Assembly (NCBI GenBank): GCA_013397865.1
Contig: VZTI01001695.1
Coordinates: 8,379 to 72,378, forward strand
Origin: Struthidea cinerea
Taxonomy: Eukaryota > Chordata > Aves > Passeriformes > Corcoracidae
Direction: 5' to 3'
DNA length: 64,000 bases
Each line of letters begins with the position of its first letter. The first letter of the stretch is position 1. Shown here piece after piece: positions 23,890-36,000 of the stretch. The notes beneath the pieces are model-generated. The model saw only the letters and a list, made by a program, of their open reading frames with translations. It was not told where the DNA came from and did not search any database. The position numbers were made by a program, and so were the translations under genes.

Positions 23890-23947
23890 NNNNNNNNNNN
23901 NNNNNNNNNNNNNNNNNNNNNNNNNNNNNNNNNNNNNNNNNNNNNNN
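23890..23947. other. Assembly gap (58 N)
   Basis: Bases 23890-23947 are N, in the most GC-rich part of the LGALS8 promoter. GC-rich promoters are often lost in assemblies. The gap may hide the start of exon 1. Confidence 0.99.
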
Positions 23948-24017
23948 GATGGCGGCGCCGGGCGGGTGCGTCCCGCGGCTGTGCGGGCGCTGCTGATCGC
24001 CGCGGTGCTTCCTGCAG
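23948..24017 (+). other. LGALS8: LGALS8 exon 1, non-coding (3' part after gap), with a small uORF
   Basis: GC-rich sequence ends in CTGCAG|GTAAGC at 24017/24018. An upstream open frame begins at ATG 23949, just after the gap, and encodes MAAPGGCVPRLCGRC with its stop at 23994-23996. It cannot encode galectin and would act as a uORF if transcribed. The 5' limit is unknown because of the N run. Confidence 0.65.
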
Positions 24018-27000
24018 GTAAGCGAGGGAGCGGAGAATGCAGAGACACGCCTCCTTCCCGCCCCTGTGCGTGTCGGGGAGAGGGGCTGCTCCCGGCGGGG
24101 CTCTGGGGAGCCGCGGATGCCGCGGGTCGTTGTAAAACTGAAGTGGCTGAGGTTGCTTGGTGGAAGTGGTCCTGTGTCTTTCCAGTGTTCGGGAGTGTTG
24201 GGGTTATATCGGGGGATGGGGGGACACCGCCGGTGTTTTGTACTTTAATTGCTTGCAGATATCCAGAAACCATCTCGGTAATTCTCTTCGTAGAAGCCTT
24301 GTTCGCATTGATGCAAAATCTCTCTTTGATTGTAAGGTCTGGCCGGAGTTAGCCTCATGAAGGTAGCTCATGAAGGACACAGTTTCTCTGTATCCCAGTG
24401 GGAAGCATAATAGCTGATTTTTGGCCTCTATGGTTTCCTGTTTGTGGAAGGTATTTCCTGCCCCTGCAATGTGTGAGATAACAGGGCAGCCTACGTATCT
24501 CAGTTCTCAAAGCACACTCAGGGAACCTTAACTTGCCGTGTTGCAGATTTGGTGTAACACGTACACTGGTAGTGGTTCCTCTGACAGAAGCGTACAGGAG
24601 AACCTTGCAGTTCCATGTCCTGCTTTTGACAAACAGAGCCTGAATTGCAGCTTTCCTTCATTATTGTGACCTTGTCAATAAAATAGTAATAGGCAAACAA
24701 GAAAACCCTTAACTCATCACTTTGTCATAGAGCCACCTGGCCTGCCAAGATCCTGTGCCAGGATCCTCTCCTAGCAGGATCTAGATTGCAGTTGCACACA
24801 CAGAAAGTTCAGATAGCAGGCTGCTGGGTTGTAGGTTTCATTTTCCTGGGCTCTGTTGTTGAACTTTACGGTGTAAAGGCAAAATTATTGTTTGCTTTGG
24901 TCTTTATTTTCTCTTTAAAAAAATGAAATCAATAAAATTTACCTGCACGGGCAAAAGTGAATTTATGGTAATGTCCCATGAGAAGATCAAAGGGCAAAAT
25001 AGTTGTGAAGTGTTGGTACCTTATGTTCTCTGAATTGTATTCTAGATACTGGTCTTAAATGAGTGAGTTAATCCCCATCTGGTCCAAATCTCCAGCAAGA
25101 TAAGCCAGATATTGCAAAATGGACCACTCTGTTGTTTAATTACTGCAGAAGATTAACCCCTGTGGAACAGGCCACAGACCTTTGGGGTTTTTGCTTTGTG
25201 TTGTTTTGGAGTTTTTTCTGTTTTTTTTTTTTTTTTCTTCTTTATGACATTGCTTGCTGTTGTCACACAGTAATGCTGCTAGAGCCCTCACCTTTGACTT
25301 TTTCCCTGTCTGCCTATCATCACCACACAGCTTGCATGCTACCTTGTTTCTCCAGAATATGCTAGAAATTATACTTAGTAGTTTCTATTGGGCCCTGAAT
25401 TTTGGTCACTTTGTTAAAGGATTTACTAAAAAAGTTGCAGTATAGCTGAGTATACTCACAAGCTTTATTTCTTATTAATGGTGTGCATTTAATTCAAGTT
25501 TTACAAACTCTTGTAATTACTTGTGGTGTTCAGGGATTGTATGTGTTGGAGGAAGAAATATAAAACACCCTCTGTTTCTCTTTGTCTTTGCCTAGTATTT
25601 CTTAACTTTATGTAAGATAAAGGTAGAAAGGGCAAGGTCACCCACTGAGGCTTGTCTGCAGTGGGAAATACGGGGATAGCATGCTGCTGATGACATTGTT
25701 TACTAGTGTGGTATCTTAGTGCTTTAAGCAAGCCTTTTAATTTCATATTTCAAAACTCCAGCAGATGTACTGGAAAGATGTTTGCATCATTTTTTGTACT
25801 ATTTATAGTTGTACCTTGGAGGGTTTCACTTCATGTTGTGTCACCTTGTTTCTCTTTAATTAAAATTTTTGGGTTTTTTTTCGAAGGGATCCCTCCTTTG
25901 GTGTTGCCTGATCAGTGAGTTCTTTAAATACACTCCAGCAGTGGCCACACAGAACTGACAAACTTCAGCTGGAGGAGGGAAGATGACATCCTTGGGTGCA
26001 CCACAGCAGGAAATGCGCAAACTGACCTTGGATACACCACAGAAAGAAATATGTAAACTGCCCTTGGATACATCACAGAAGACAATCAGTAACCCGGTAA
26101 CTCCTCTGTCATGTTAACAATGCCTCCCTTGGGAAATGGGACTTCGCTGTTTCATGTCAATAGTACCATTTTGCACAGTGAGGGATGCTACTGAGAGCTC
26201 TCCATCACTCAGGTATTTGAGGGAGGATGTCACAGGTGACACGAAGAGCTAATGGTGTTTAGGAGTTGTGCTGTAGATAAATGGACAGGACTTCCAAAAC
26301 AGGACAGACGTTCTGTCAGCCTTGGAGGATAATCCTATTTCATGTACAGCTTACATAGATGTCTGGCATTTTTGCAGAACGTGCTGGAAAGTGAAAGTAT
26401 GATAAGATGTGTTTTCACTCCTAATTCTCTGTAAACACAGGTGGTGCCTGGCAGCTCTCCTGAAATGTTTATTTTGTGGTGCCTCTAACTTCAGTCTGAA
26501 CAACTAAACTTGGAATCTTTTTTCATAGTTCATATCTTAATTTATAATAAATTCTGTTTGCTAGGGAAGACTTGAACTGACATGGTTCAGCAGTTGCAAA
26601 GACTTCATTTGACAGAATGTTGTTTGCCTAGCTCAGAGTCTGGAAACTTTCTCTGAAAAGTTCTAGCATTCTCATGATCTGAGCAGCCTGACTTTGGCTT
26701 ACTCTAAAGGAGTGACCTGAAGCTGTGTTTTTTGTTGTGTCTTAAAAAAAGTAGTTCATTTGAACCTGCAGGAAATGGCATTTTTATCATTCTGTTCTAG
26801 ACCCCTTTAAAAATACTAAAATCTGTAAAGTATTTATGGGGAATGTACAGTAACAGAGACATGCACAGGACTTCTTATCTGTTGCAGCTTTGCACTGTCA
26901 CACTCTTGGGCTCTCAGTGAATCTGATTGTTTATTCCCAGTATATGGTCACTGCTTGCAAAGTGGATTGAGTTAGGGATGATGGGGGAATGGTTTCAACC

Positions 27001-30000
27001 TCCTTCACAACAACCCAGCTAGAAGAGGAAGGAAAGCTGTATGATTAACCAGAAGGTGGAAGGACTGAAGTGCGAAAGGAAAGAGAGAATGAAAGTTCGT
27101 AGATGGAGATCTTGGTGGGAGAGGAGATGTGGAGAGAAGGAGATGTTTAGGGCAAATGGGTAGTGTAAGAGAGAGACTAAGAGTCCAGCAAAATTGGGTG
27201 GCTGCAAGGGAATTGATGAGTGTGATGAGTTAAAAGACTTAGCAGGAGAATTCATCTAGAGCTTAGGGATCAAGAGCCTGTTGTGGGAAAAAGAATGAGT
27301 GTTTGGGATTGGAATATGGAGGCAGAGTTGGGAAAGATTGTGCCAATGACCTCAGGGCAGTCTCCAGACACGGCAGTGAGCAACCTGCTCTATCTGACTT
27401 TGCTTTGAGCAAGGCATTGGGCTAGAGAGACCAGAACCTCAACCCTTCTGTAGCAGGGCAGGCTATGAAAATGTCATTGTTTCGGTACATTGTTCCATTA
27501 GCAGCAAAACCTCAGAGCTTTATTACAGGTTTGAGGCTGAGATGTTTTCTTCATTACTCTACTGTTCTTAAGCATCCAGAAAATCTGCTTTCCTCTTTAT
27601 GCCGTTTACTTCACCCATCTGACAAGAAATGATGTAATGTCCCATCTGGTGGGGCAGCTGTCTGGTATCCAGCATGCTGAATAAAAGCTGTTATCACAGT
27701 CCTTTCCTCTGTAAGACTATAATCTGCCCCCTTGTTTTATGAAAACCGGCATTTTCTTTTAGGAAGAACGTAATTTTTGAGACCTCTCAAACTCAGTTGA
27801 CATTGACCAGTTGGCTTTAGAGCTAAGTTTTGGAGATCTGGAAGACAGGATGATGGTAGATCATGTCATGTGACTAGCATTATTCTTAATAAATGAGGAA
27901 AAAGTAGAAGAGCATCTTGAGGCATGAGGAAATTACAGGCACATTCTGTGATGACAAAGTCTCATTAAGTCTGTAGTATTGCACCCAGAAAATGCTCTAT
28001 TATGGTCTTGTCGATTCTACATCTGAGCTTCTGAAGAGGTGATGGGCCACCTTTTCTTTTAAATAAATGCATCCTTTTGAATATAAAGAAGTGGTTTTGC
28101 CACAGTTCCTTTTCAGGAGTATAGAACTTTGCTTCGCTAAAGTGGTTAAGTCCCAGTATCCCTGACCTGTGTGTGTTTCTTTGATTTGTCTTTGGAGACT
28201 GAACCAGTAACTTACTACTTTATTGCAATAGAGCTACTGTCCCTCAGGAGCAGAGTGTAAAAATTAAAACAATCAAGATATACTTTTTTATTATTATTGT
28301 TCTTATTGTTTGAATAAAAATGATCTTCTGGTGTGCAGCCTGTATTTTAAGGAACCAAGCCACTACCAGTAAGCAAAGGGATTTCACTTTTCTTTCACTT
28401 TTAACACTCAATTTCACATTTTGGTCCTCTTCTACTGCACCTGCTAAAGCCAATAAAAATGATGAGACTTAACCTTACAGTTTGCTTGAGAAGCAAGTTC
28501 TATTTTTTTTTCCTGATCTAGAAGATGACTCTGAATTAGGTTTTATGCTGTGGGTGGGTAGCTGAGAAGGAAAGTGGAGAGCGGGCAGAAAAGGATGTGT
28601 ATCTACTGGCAGAAATGATGAACACTCCGGATTTAGACAATTTTTGTTGTCATTCCTTTTTCCTCACAGGTTAACAAGAATATGTGTCAGCAAACACATA
28701 TCCTTTTCATATCTGCCTGTTTCATGCAATGATCTATGTCTTTTCAAAATAATCTCAACTTGTCATTTTATGGTCCAATGTTCCATTCAAGAGTAGTATT
28801 TCCAATGTGTTCATTATTTTTGATGTTAAATTACTGGAACTCTTGTTTGCAATTGATGTTTCATTTCAAAGGTATCCTAAAATTTTATAAACTACCAAAA
28901 CCAACCTTGGCAAAATTTCCTCTCTGTTAACCAGACGAAATGAAGCATTTTCTACCATTTACTTCCTTTTTCAATCTGAAGCACATGTGATGAGATGCAG
29001 ACTTACTGCTTTGCTTTTGGGCCGGGCACTCGGGAACTTCCACAATTTAATGTTAAAGTGATTCCCATCTCTTCCTGATATGCTGGATGATCAGGGTAGG
29101 GCTTCTGTCAGCACGTCTGAGTCTTTGCCAGTGAGCTGTGCTGGGGTGTTTGGGGCTTTTGTCTTAACTGGCATATCCCTCCCAATGGCTTAACAACTCT
29201 CACCATGCTGCCATTTCAGTTTAGTGTAACATCCATATGTTACCTTCTCCAGCTATTGATAAGGAAGAAAAGATAGTGAGGCTTTGAGCCAGACTGCATA
29301 CTGTAGACACCATATAATCCAAGACTCCTGAACAGGGCTATTTCAGTGCACTTTGCAGCTGATTAGGATGAGGTATTTTGTTGTGGTTGTGTAGGTTTTA
29401 CTAAGAAGACATTCTGTAACATAGTCTTCCTATCACTGTTTTCCATAATGGAGCAAGAACAAGCAAAAAGGCAGCTCCTGTAGTCTGGGGTCAGGAGGGT
29501 TGTGGAAGTTGTTGCCTCCTGGCACCACCAAGGGGCTGGTAATAGTCAGCCCTTGGGAATGACCTAATTTGAAGTTAATCCTCTTTATGCTCTGTGAATA
29601 GTGAGGCAATAACATATTACAACTCTTCATTTGAGAGCTATGAATGGAGGATGCAAATTTTAGTTTTCATTTTATCTGAAAAGCTTGGTTTTTATAGGGG
29701 AAAATATGCCAGGTTTTCCCTTCCTGTTGTGGTTTCTTTTATATTAAAAGCTAGTCGTGTTTCTTTTAATGTTCTAGAGCATCATATAATTAAGGATTAG
29801 AATACTAGTTTTTAAACTATTTTGGGTTTCTTTACCTCTATCACAAAATGGTATTGGAATATTTTTTTTTTCCATTTTTGTTCTTCTGTTTTCTAGACCA
29901 TTCCATATGTTGGGACAATACATGGTGGCCTTGTTCCTGGAGAGCTGATTGTGATACATGGGACTGTTCCTGATGATGCAGACAGGTAGTGGCTATGGTG

Positions 30001-33000
30001 TCATGTTTTGCAGTGTCACCATGTCAGCAGGAATGTAATGGATAAAATATTTCCAGGGGTTCTACTTAGGATGGCACACAAAGGCTTGATCTAAAGCCTT
30101 GTGATAGCATCAGATTGATGCAGGCTTAAAGGGTTATCTGAGACTAACAAAATTGGTGACTGAATGTGTAGTGTGTAGGGATTAAATTGGGATAAGGAGG
30201 TGTGGACTAGTGCTTGTGCCCAGTAAGGGCGTTCTGTTCCCTGACCTTATCTGAGGTTCATTTGTTATATTCTGCTGAAGGTGATGGGAGGGAAGGTGGT
30301 GAACACAGTAAGTGAGGAGTTTACATGATATGAATGATGACCATTAAATAAATACTTAAACATTTATATTCACTGCACTAAATCATGGGAGAACCTTTCA
30401 CAAATAGGTGGGAAGAGAGGAGGACAAATGTTTGTTTGGGTGTTTTTTCTTAGCCAATGACATTCATTGTGTCTGCCTATTCTGAGGCTCCACAGTAAAA
30501 CACAAATGTACTGAGCTTTTAAGTGAGTTCTTGGGAGACTGAGCTGAATGTCGTTTGTCTTATTTTCATGATTAGGTTCCAGGTGGATTTACAGTGTGGC
30601 AGCAGCATAAAGCCTCGAGCTGATGTGGCATTCCATTTCAACCCCCGCTTCAAAAGGTCTGGCCACATTGTTTGCAACACACTAGAGAGGGAGAAGTGGG
30701 GCTGGGAGGAGATCATGTATGAGATGCCCTTTGAAAAAGGAAAGTCATTTGAGATTGTCATCATGATTTTAAAGGATAAATTCCAGGTGAGTCTGGGTCG
30801 ATTCTTATCTGCATCCAGTTGTCAGGTCAATAAAATAAAGGTATTTTGAATAATTGAAATAAATATGGGAGGTCTGGGTGTCTCTGTTACCTAGGTATAG
30901 TCTAACTACAGAAAAGTTTAGAGCTTTTCTTTAAAGAGGTGCTAATTAAATCAGACCTTTAATTTTGTATTGCTTCCCTCTAAGTTGGATGAGTAGGCAA
31001 GTAACTTCCTGCCATGCCTAATGGCTATTCCACCCTTCCCTCTGTAGGTGCAAAGGGCTAATCTTGGGATAAACCTGTTCTGTGAGTAGTGTAGGACAGT
31101 CCTCTTGGAGGGGACGTGTGAGGTGTATTTGTCTTGCTCTGTTAGACTGCAATAATAGATTCTATTACATTGGTAATACCACACTGGTAAATGACCAGGT
31201 GCTAGAAACAAAGGTGTGAAATGCAAATTTTAGTGTAGGCAAATAAATCTCCCTCATAGTGATGGAGAGAGAGACTGAATCATGGATGAGCTGAACTTAG
31301 TTGATCTGATATTTCTAGGACACTCCTCGAGTTGCTTCTGTACCAAACCAGCGTAAACCTGAGACATGTGCATACACTTTGATACATGGCTGGTGTAATG
31401 TATGTTTGGTACAGTTTTTCTGTTTTGTTTCCTGTCTCTTTAGGTGACAGTAAACAAAAAGCACTTGCTGCTCTACAACCACAGAATTAGCCTTGAAAAA
31501 ATAGATACTCTTGGAATATATGGCAAGGTGCAGATCAAAACCATAGAGTTTGTTTCTAAGGTAAGTTGTATAGATACCTGACTTATTTGATTCCTTTTCT
31601 TTGTCCTGCTAAACGGCATAGTAGGATTTGTGGTGAAAAGGAAGGAAGCAGCTACACAGTCTAATTTTAGTAAGGAGATTTTGGTTTCCCCACATTTCAG
31701 CATGTGAGTCTCATGAGGAGTCAGGTCTTCCTGTTTCAGTCTTGCAGTTAGGGGCAAGAAAGTGACAAAAGTTTACAGCTTGCAAAGTTAACAGAACAGA
31801 TGGTATAAGAATTGATTGGATACTTAGTCTAGGAGTGGATTAGACTTTTCAAATATTGCGGAGGCTCCAGAATGAACTCTTGAGTATTCAGTGTTTCTAA
31901 GTGACAAGATTAGCCATGGCTGTAGCTTGTTGCTTGGCTTTGAAATGCCAAGATCAGCGACAGCTGGGACTCCTTGTGCACATAGCCCTGTTTTTCCTGC
32001 TAAACTGACTGATTTGTTGAATGAAGTCGGAAGTGTACATTTATGGGGATGAGAAGAAGTATTCTTTCTTAGACTTTGTAGCTTGACTTGTACATGGACC
32101 AAGCTGCTCTGAATTTGAAGTGAAGGCTGTGCTGTGCCTCCTCTCAGCTGCCAGCTCTGCTACTGATAGTAAACCAACAGGGAGTTTTTCCCTGGGCAGA
32201 AGGAGAGATCCTTTTGTTCTGCAAGAGTCAGACTTTTAGAACAGAAACTGGAGGAGATAAATTTCAGGGAGATAGAGAACGTGAATTCCTTTTCCCTTTT
32301 CTGCCTCTCACTAAGGTAGCCTATCTACTCCTGTTGAATATTCTATGTCTCTTCTGCTCCATCTTCACTACATTGTGGGCAAAGCTTTTGACTCTTGCTG
32401 CCAAATATCAGGTCTGGCTGAGGTCAGCAGACTAATAGTTGTTTTGGTAGGAGGCAAGGCTGAACGTAATGAAGTCTAAGCTTTAAACATAGGTCTACTA
32501 TGTTTAAAGATCATTTGCAAAGCCTGTAAACAGAGTTTCATGGGTCCCATCACTTGGCCTGGGGCATGCTGCCAGAATAATATTCCTGCAAAAGCTGTCT
32601 GCATCCTGATCTTGGAGGTTTGACTCCAAGAAGTGCTTGAGGGCAAGCAGGTGCTGTAGGTTGGTTTCTGACCCAAGCACAAAACATACCCTTGCTTTAA
32701 TCTGTGGCTGCTGATGCTCTATCCTTTGTGGAAGAAAGGAATGGAGGAAGGTGATTCTTTCCTCTTAGTCTTTGCTTCGATACACTTTTCTGAGGAGGAA
32801 GTTGGAGGTTTATATTGAAATAAACAACCTGAGGACACAATCTGGTAGGGCTAGGCTGGAACTGTCTCTGCATGGCCGTGTTGCTCATCTGTCCTTCCCA
32901 TAGGAACGGACAAGGATGTAGGGGGCTACTTAGAATCCCAAGAATCCCCATGTGGACCTGCCATACTGGTATTTCTACCCCAGCAAGGAAAACTCTGTGG

Positions 33001-36000
33001 GTACCTGTCGCTGTCATGTCTGAGATGGGTAAAGAAAATGACATGGAATCCAGGCTTATGAACAAGTGGAAGCGCTTTAATAATTTTCCAACTGGTTTTA
33101 TAGGATAGATCACAAAAGTGTGTTGAATGGCAAAAGGCAATTGGTTCCTCAGCCATCCACCCCTTGAGGGGATTGGCCAAGTTCTAAGATACCTTATTCC
33201 AAAATATTTTCAAAGTTAAAACCATAACAATCTTACAAAACGGCTTGCAGGTGCAAGAAGTTTATGAAACTGTGACCTTGTTTAAAATAGTTTACATAGG
33301 AAAGACAGTCTTCTCACAGAATATTGAGAAAAGGCTGAAGAATTTCTCTGCTTCTAACTTTTAGCACCTACAGGTACCCTCAGATGCTGAGGGCTTGACG
33401 GTAGTCTGAACTGTTAAATAAAGGTTCAAACTGTAATGAGGTGATCTTCAGAAATCTCCAGAGATTTGGCTTCAGCAACTGATCTTCAGAACTTTTCTGT
33501 AGTTTGTAGGGGTTTGTAGGCTATCTTTTTCATTAACATAGCCCTAGATTTCCATCTTAACACTTCACCATTCAAAGCATGATGATCCTTACCCTGTTCT
33601 AAACCAATATGTTAAAGTTATATGATGTTAGCAATGACACCTGAATATCTCTCTTTCTGCAGTCTTTACAAGGCTCTCAGCCATCGTCTCTAGGAGTAAC
33701 AAAGATAAACACAGAAAATGTACGTATGTTTGTAAAAGGTTGAATGAATCTCTGTGTTGTCTGATAAGCTAGATAATGTTCTTTTCTTCTTTTGTAGGGG
33801 GAAATGCCAAATGGTTCACAATTGGTAAGTGTCTCCTGTAGATGTGGCAAATGTGGAGTAAAAAAAATCAAAAATACCTCAGTTATTCATAAAAAGACAT
33901 GCACAAAAGACAAGAACAAAGGAATTGAGAGTCAACTGGAGAAAGATCATCAGTGAGGTTTTGTAAAGGGTAATCCTCTTCTCTGCTGCTAGTACAAATG
34001 AGAGTGTTGTTAAATAATTTAGAAGACCCAAAAGATAAGCACAGCATCCACAACCATAAACAAAGAAATAAAAAGTGAAGCACCTGAAGTTTTAAAGGAC
34101 CAAGTCACATTCAAACTTTTTTTCAAATAAGCATACTTTGCTTTCTCTGCCTTAGGGAGTACCTGCAAAGCAAAAGTATTCTGCAGTCATATTATGTTAA
34201 CGTGTGTGTCTTGGAACCTGTCTGCTTCATCTTCCTCTTGCTGACAGATCCCTGTGTACACTTCAGGTAGCTGGATGCAAGCATTGCACCTTAGGGGTGA
34301 GACTTGCACCCAGCTAACGTGGAGTATAGATGGAGTGAGTGCTCATCTTTTCGCAAAAACCTATGCAGGTGATGTGGACTGTATGCACACTGGAGTAAGG
34401 ACCACAGTCAAACTGAAAAGGGGTTGAAAGCCAGGAATATATACAAATAGAATTTGTGGAGAAGGTGAAGTTGCAGTGAGTGCCATAATTTTAGATGCTT
34501 TGTCACTTGACAGCCTGCCTTCTTCAGTCTTTTTTTCAAAACCAAATAACACTCAATATTGTAATTTGCAAGTGGTGGACTTCAGCAAAAAGACAAAAAT
34601 GAAGTGCTTCTCTATTCCCTTCTTTTCCCTGATAAAAATAACTTCTAACACAGTGAAAAAATAAGATGAATAAAATACTTGCACTGTCTATCGCTATGAA
34701 CTTCTGCCAGGACAGAACACTTAGCGACCCTGCTTCTAGTACTTATGCAGCCATGGTACAACAACACACCTTAGCATGAGCCTTACTCTTGAAAGGAAAA
34801 CTGATACTTGTAGAGATGAGAAGTCAGGTATAAGTCTGAATAATTATATAATATGAATTTAAACTACTACATTTACAAGAGTTTCATGCTTACTTTTTTC
34901 TCTTTTTTTTCTTTTCCCCTTCTTCCCCTCCTTCCACTGTTAATGGTGGCAGAAGTAGTTGTAAATAATGTTTGTTTTGAACCCAAGGTGGTAGTCTAAA
35001 TTAAAACCCAATACTCTGATGTATTTATCTCAGTGTAAGTTTTCCACTATAGTATTAGGATCCCTCAATGTGCTGGTAGGAATAACTTCAGCTGTAAGTG
35101 CAGATTTGCAATTGTATGCCAGATTTCTTCCCGCCGTAGTAAAGCTCAGTTTGTATGTTGAAAAAGTAAGTCACAGTCAAAATTTTTACTGGGGGTGTAC
35201 TTCCAGGGTGTTCCTTATGTTGGGAAACTTGATACTGCACTTCGTCCAGGATGCACAATTGCCATTAAAGGAGAAGTCAATAAAAACCCAAAGAGGTATG
35301 TGTTACTGATGGTTTTTTTCTGTTATTTAACTGAGGTACTCTTGAGAATGAGTAGGCTTTTCCATTGCCTCTGTATATCCTTACTCACTTGCAACTGTGA
35401 ATCTGGAATCATCTGAAACTACAGTGCAGTTTCCTTGGGAACCAGCAGGATACCGCTTTAGAGAGGACTTAAAAGAGCAGCTCCATTGTGAAAAGTGAAG
35501 GTAAAACCTGAGTGTCTTACCTACTAAATCTGTGTGATTCACAAATTTGTGTGTTTGTTCAGGGCTTTCCATTGTGCAGGAAGTGTGAGCAAATGTACTG
35601 TACAGAGACAGCTTTTATTCTAAAGAGATCCAGGGGAATCTGGCAGAAATAGGGAACTGGCAGAAATAGGTGAAACATAAGTGAGGCGAGTTGCTGGTTT
35701 GCTCAAATGCTGCGTGTAACAGTATTTCTCTGAAAAACCTCCTTGGTATAAGCATGATGGTGCCTAACTAATAATAACTGAGTGGTGAAAGTGATGAACT
35801 GAGGGATTAGAAGGATGGAGCACCTCTCCTAAGAGGAAAGGCTAAGAAAGATGGGATTTTTCAGCCTGGGAATAAAAGTGCTTTGAGAAGACCTAATTGT
35901 GGCTTTCCAGTACATGAAGGGAGCCTATAAGAAAAATGGAGAGAGACTATTTGCAAGAGCATGTGGTGACAGACAGGGGGGAATGGCTTCCACCTATAAG

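Larger units (their letters stand above)
23755..24130 (+). promoter_or_regulatory. LGALS8: CpG-rich LGALS8 promoter region (contains assembly gap)
   Basis: CpG density and GC content rise sharply here, between AT-rich flanks, and the region ends just past a first exon with a strong donor. The core is interrupted by N at 23890-23947. The transcription start is probably in or near the gap. No TATA box is visible, as expected for a CpG-island promoter. Confidence 0.7.

Noticed and set aside
23655..24352. Long open frames crossing the N gap on both strands
   Set aside because: GC-rich composition plus N translated as X make them appear long; they overlap CR1 or the LGALS8 CpG island and show no protein family.
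32697..33140. 147-residue minus-strand open frame in a LGALS8 intron
   Set aside because: No known motif, no matching splice or promoter signals, and no support from codon pattern; likely chance.
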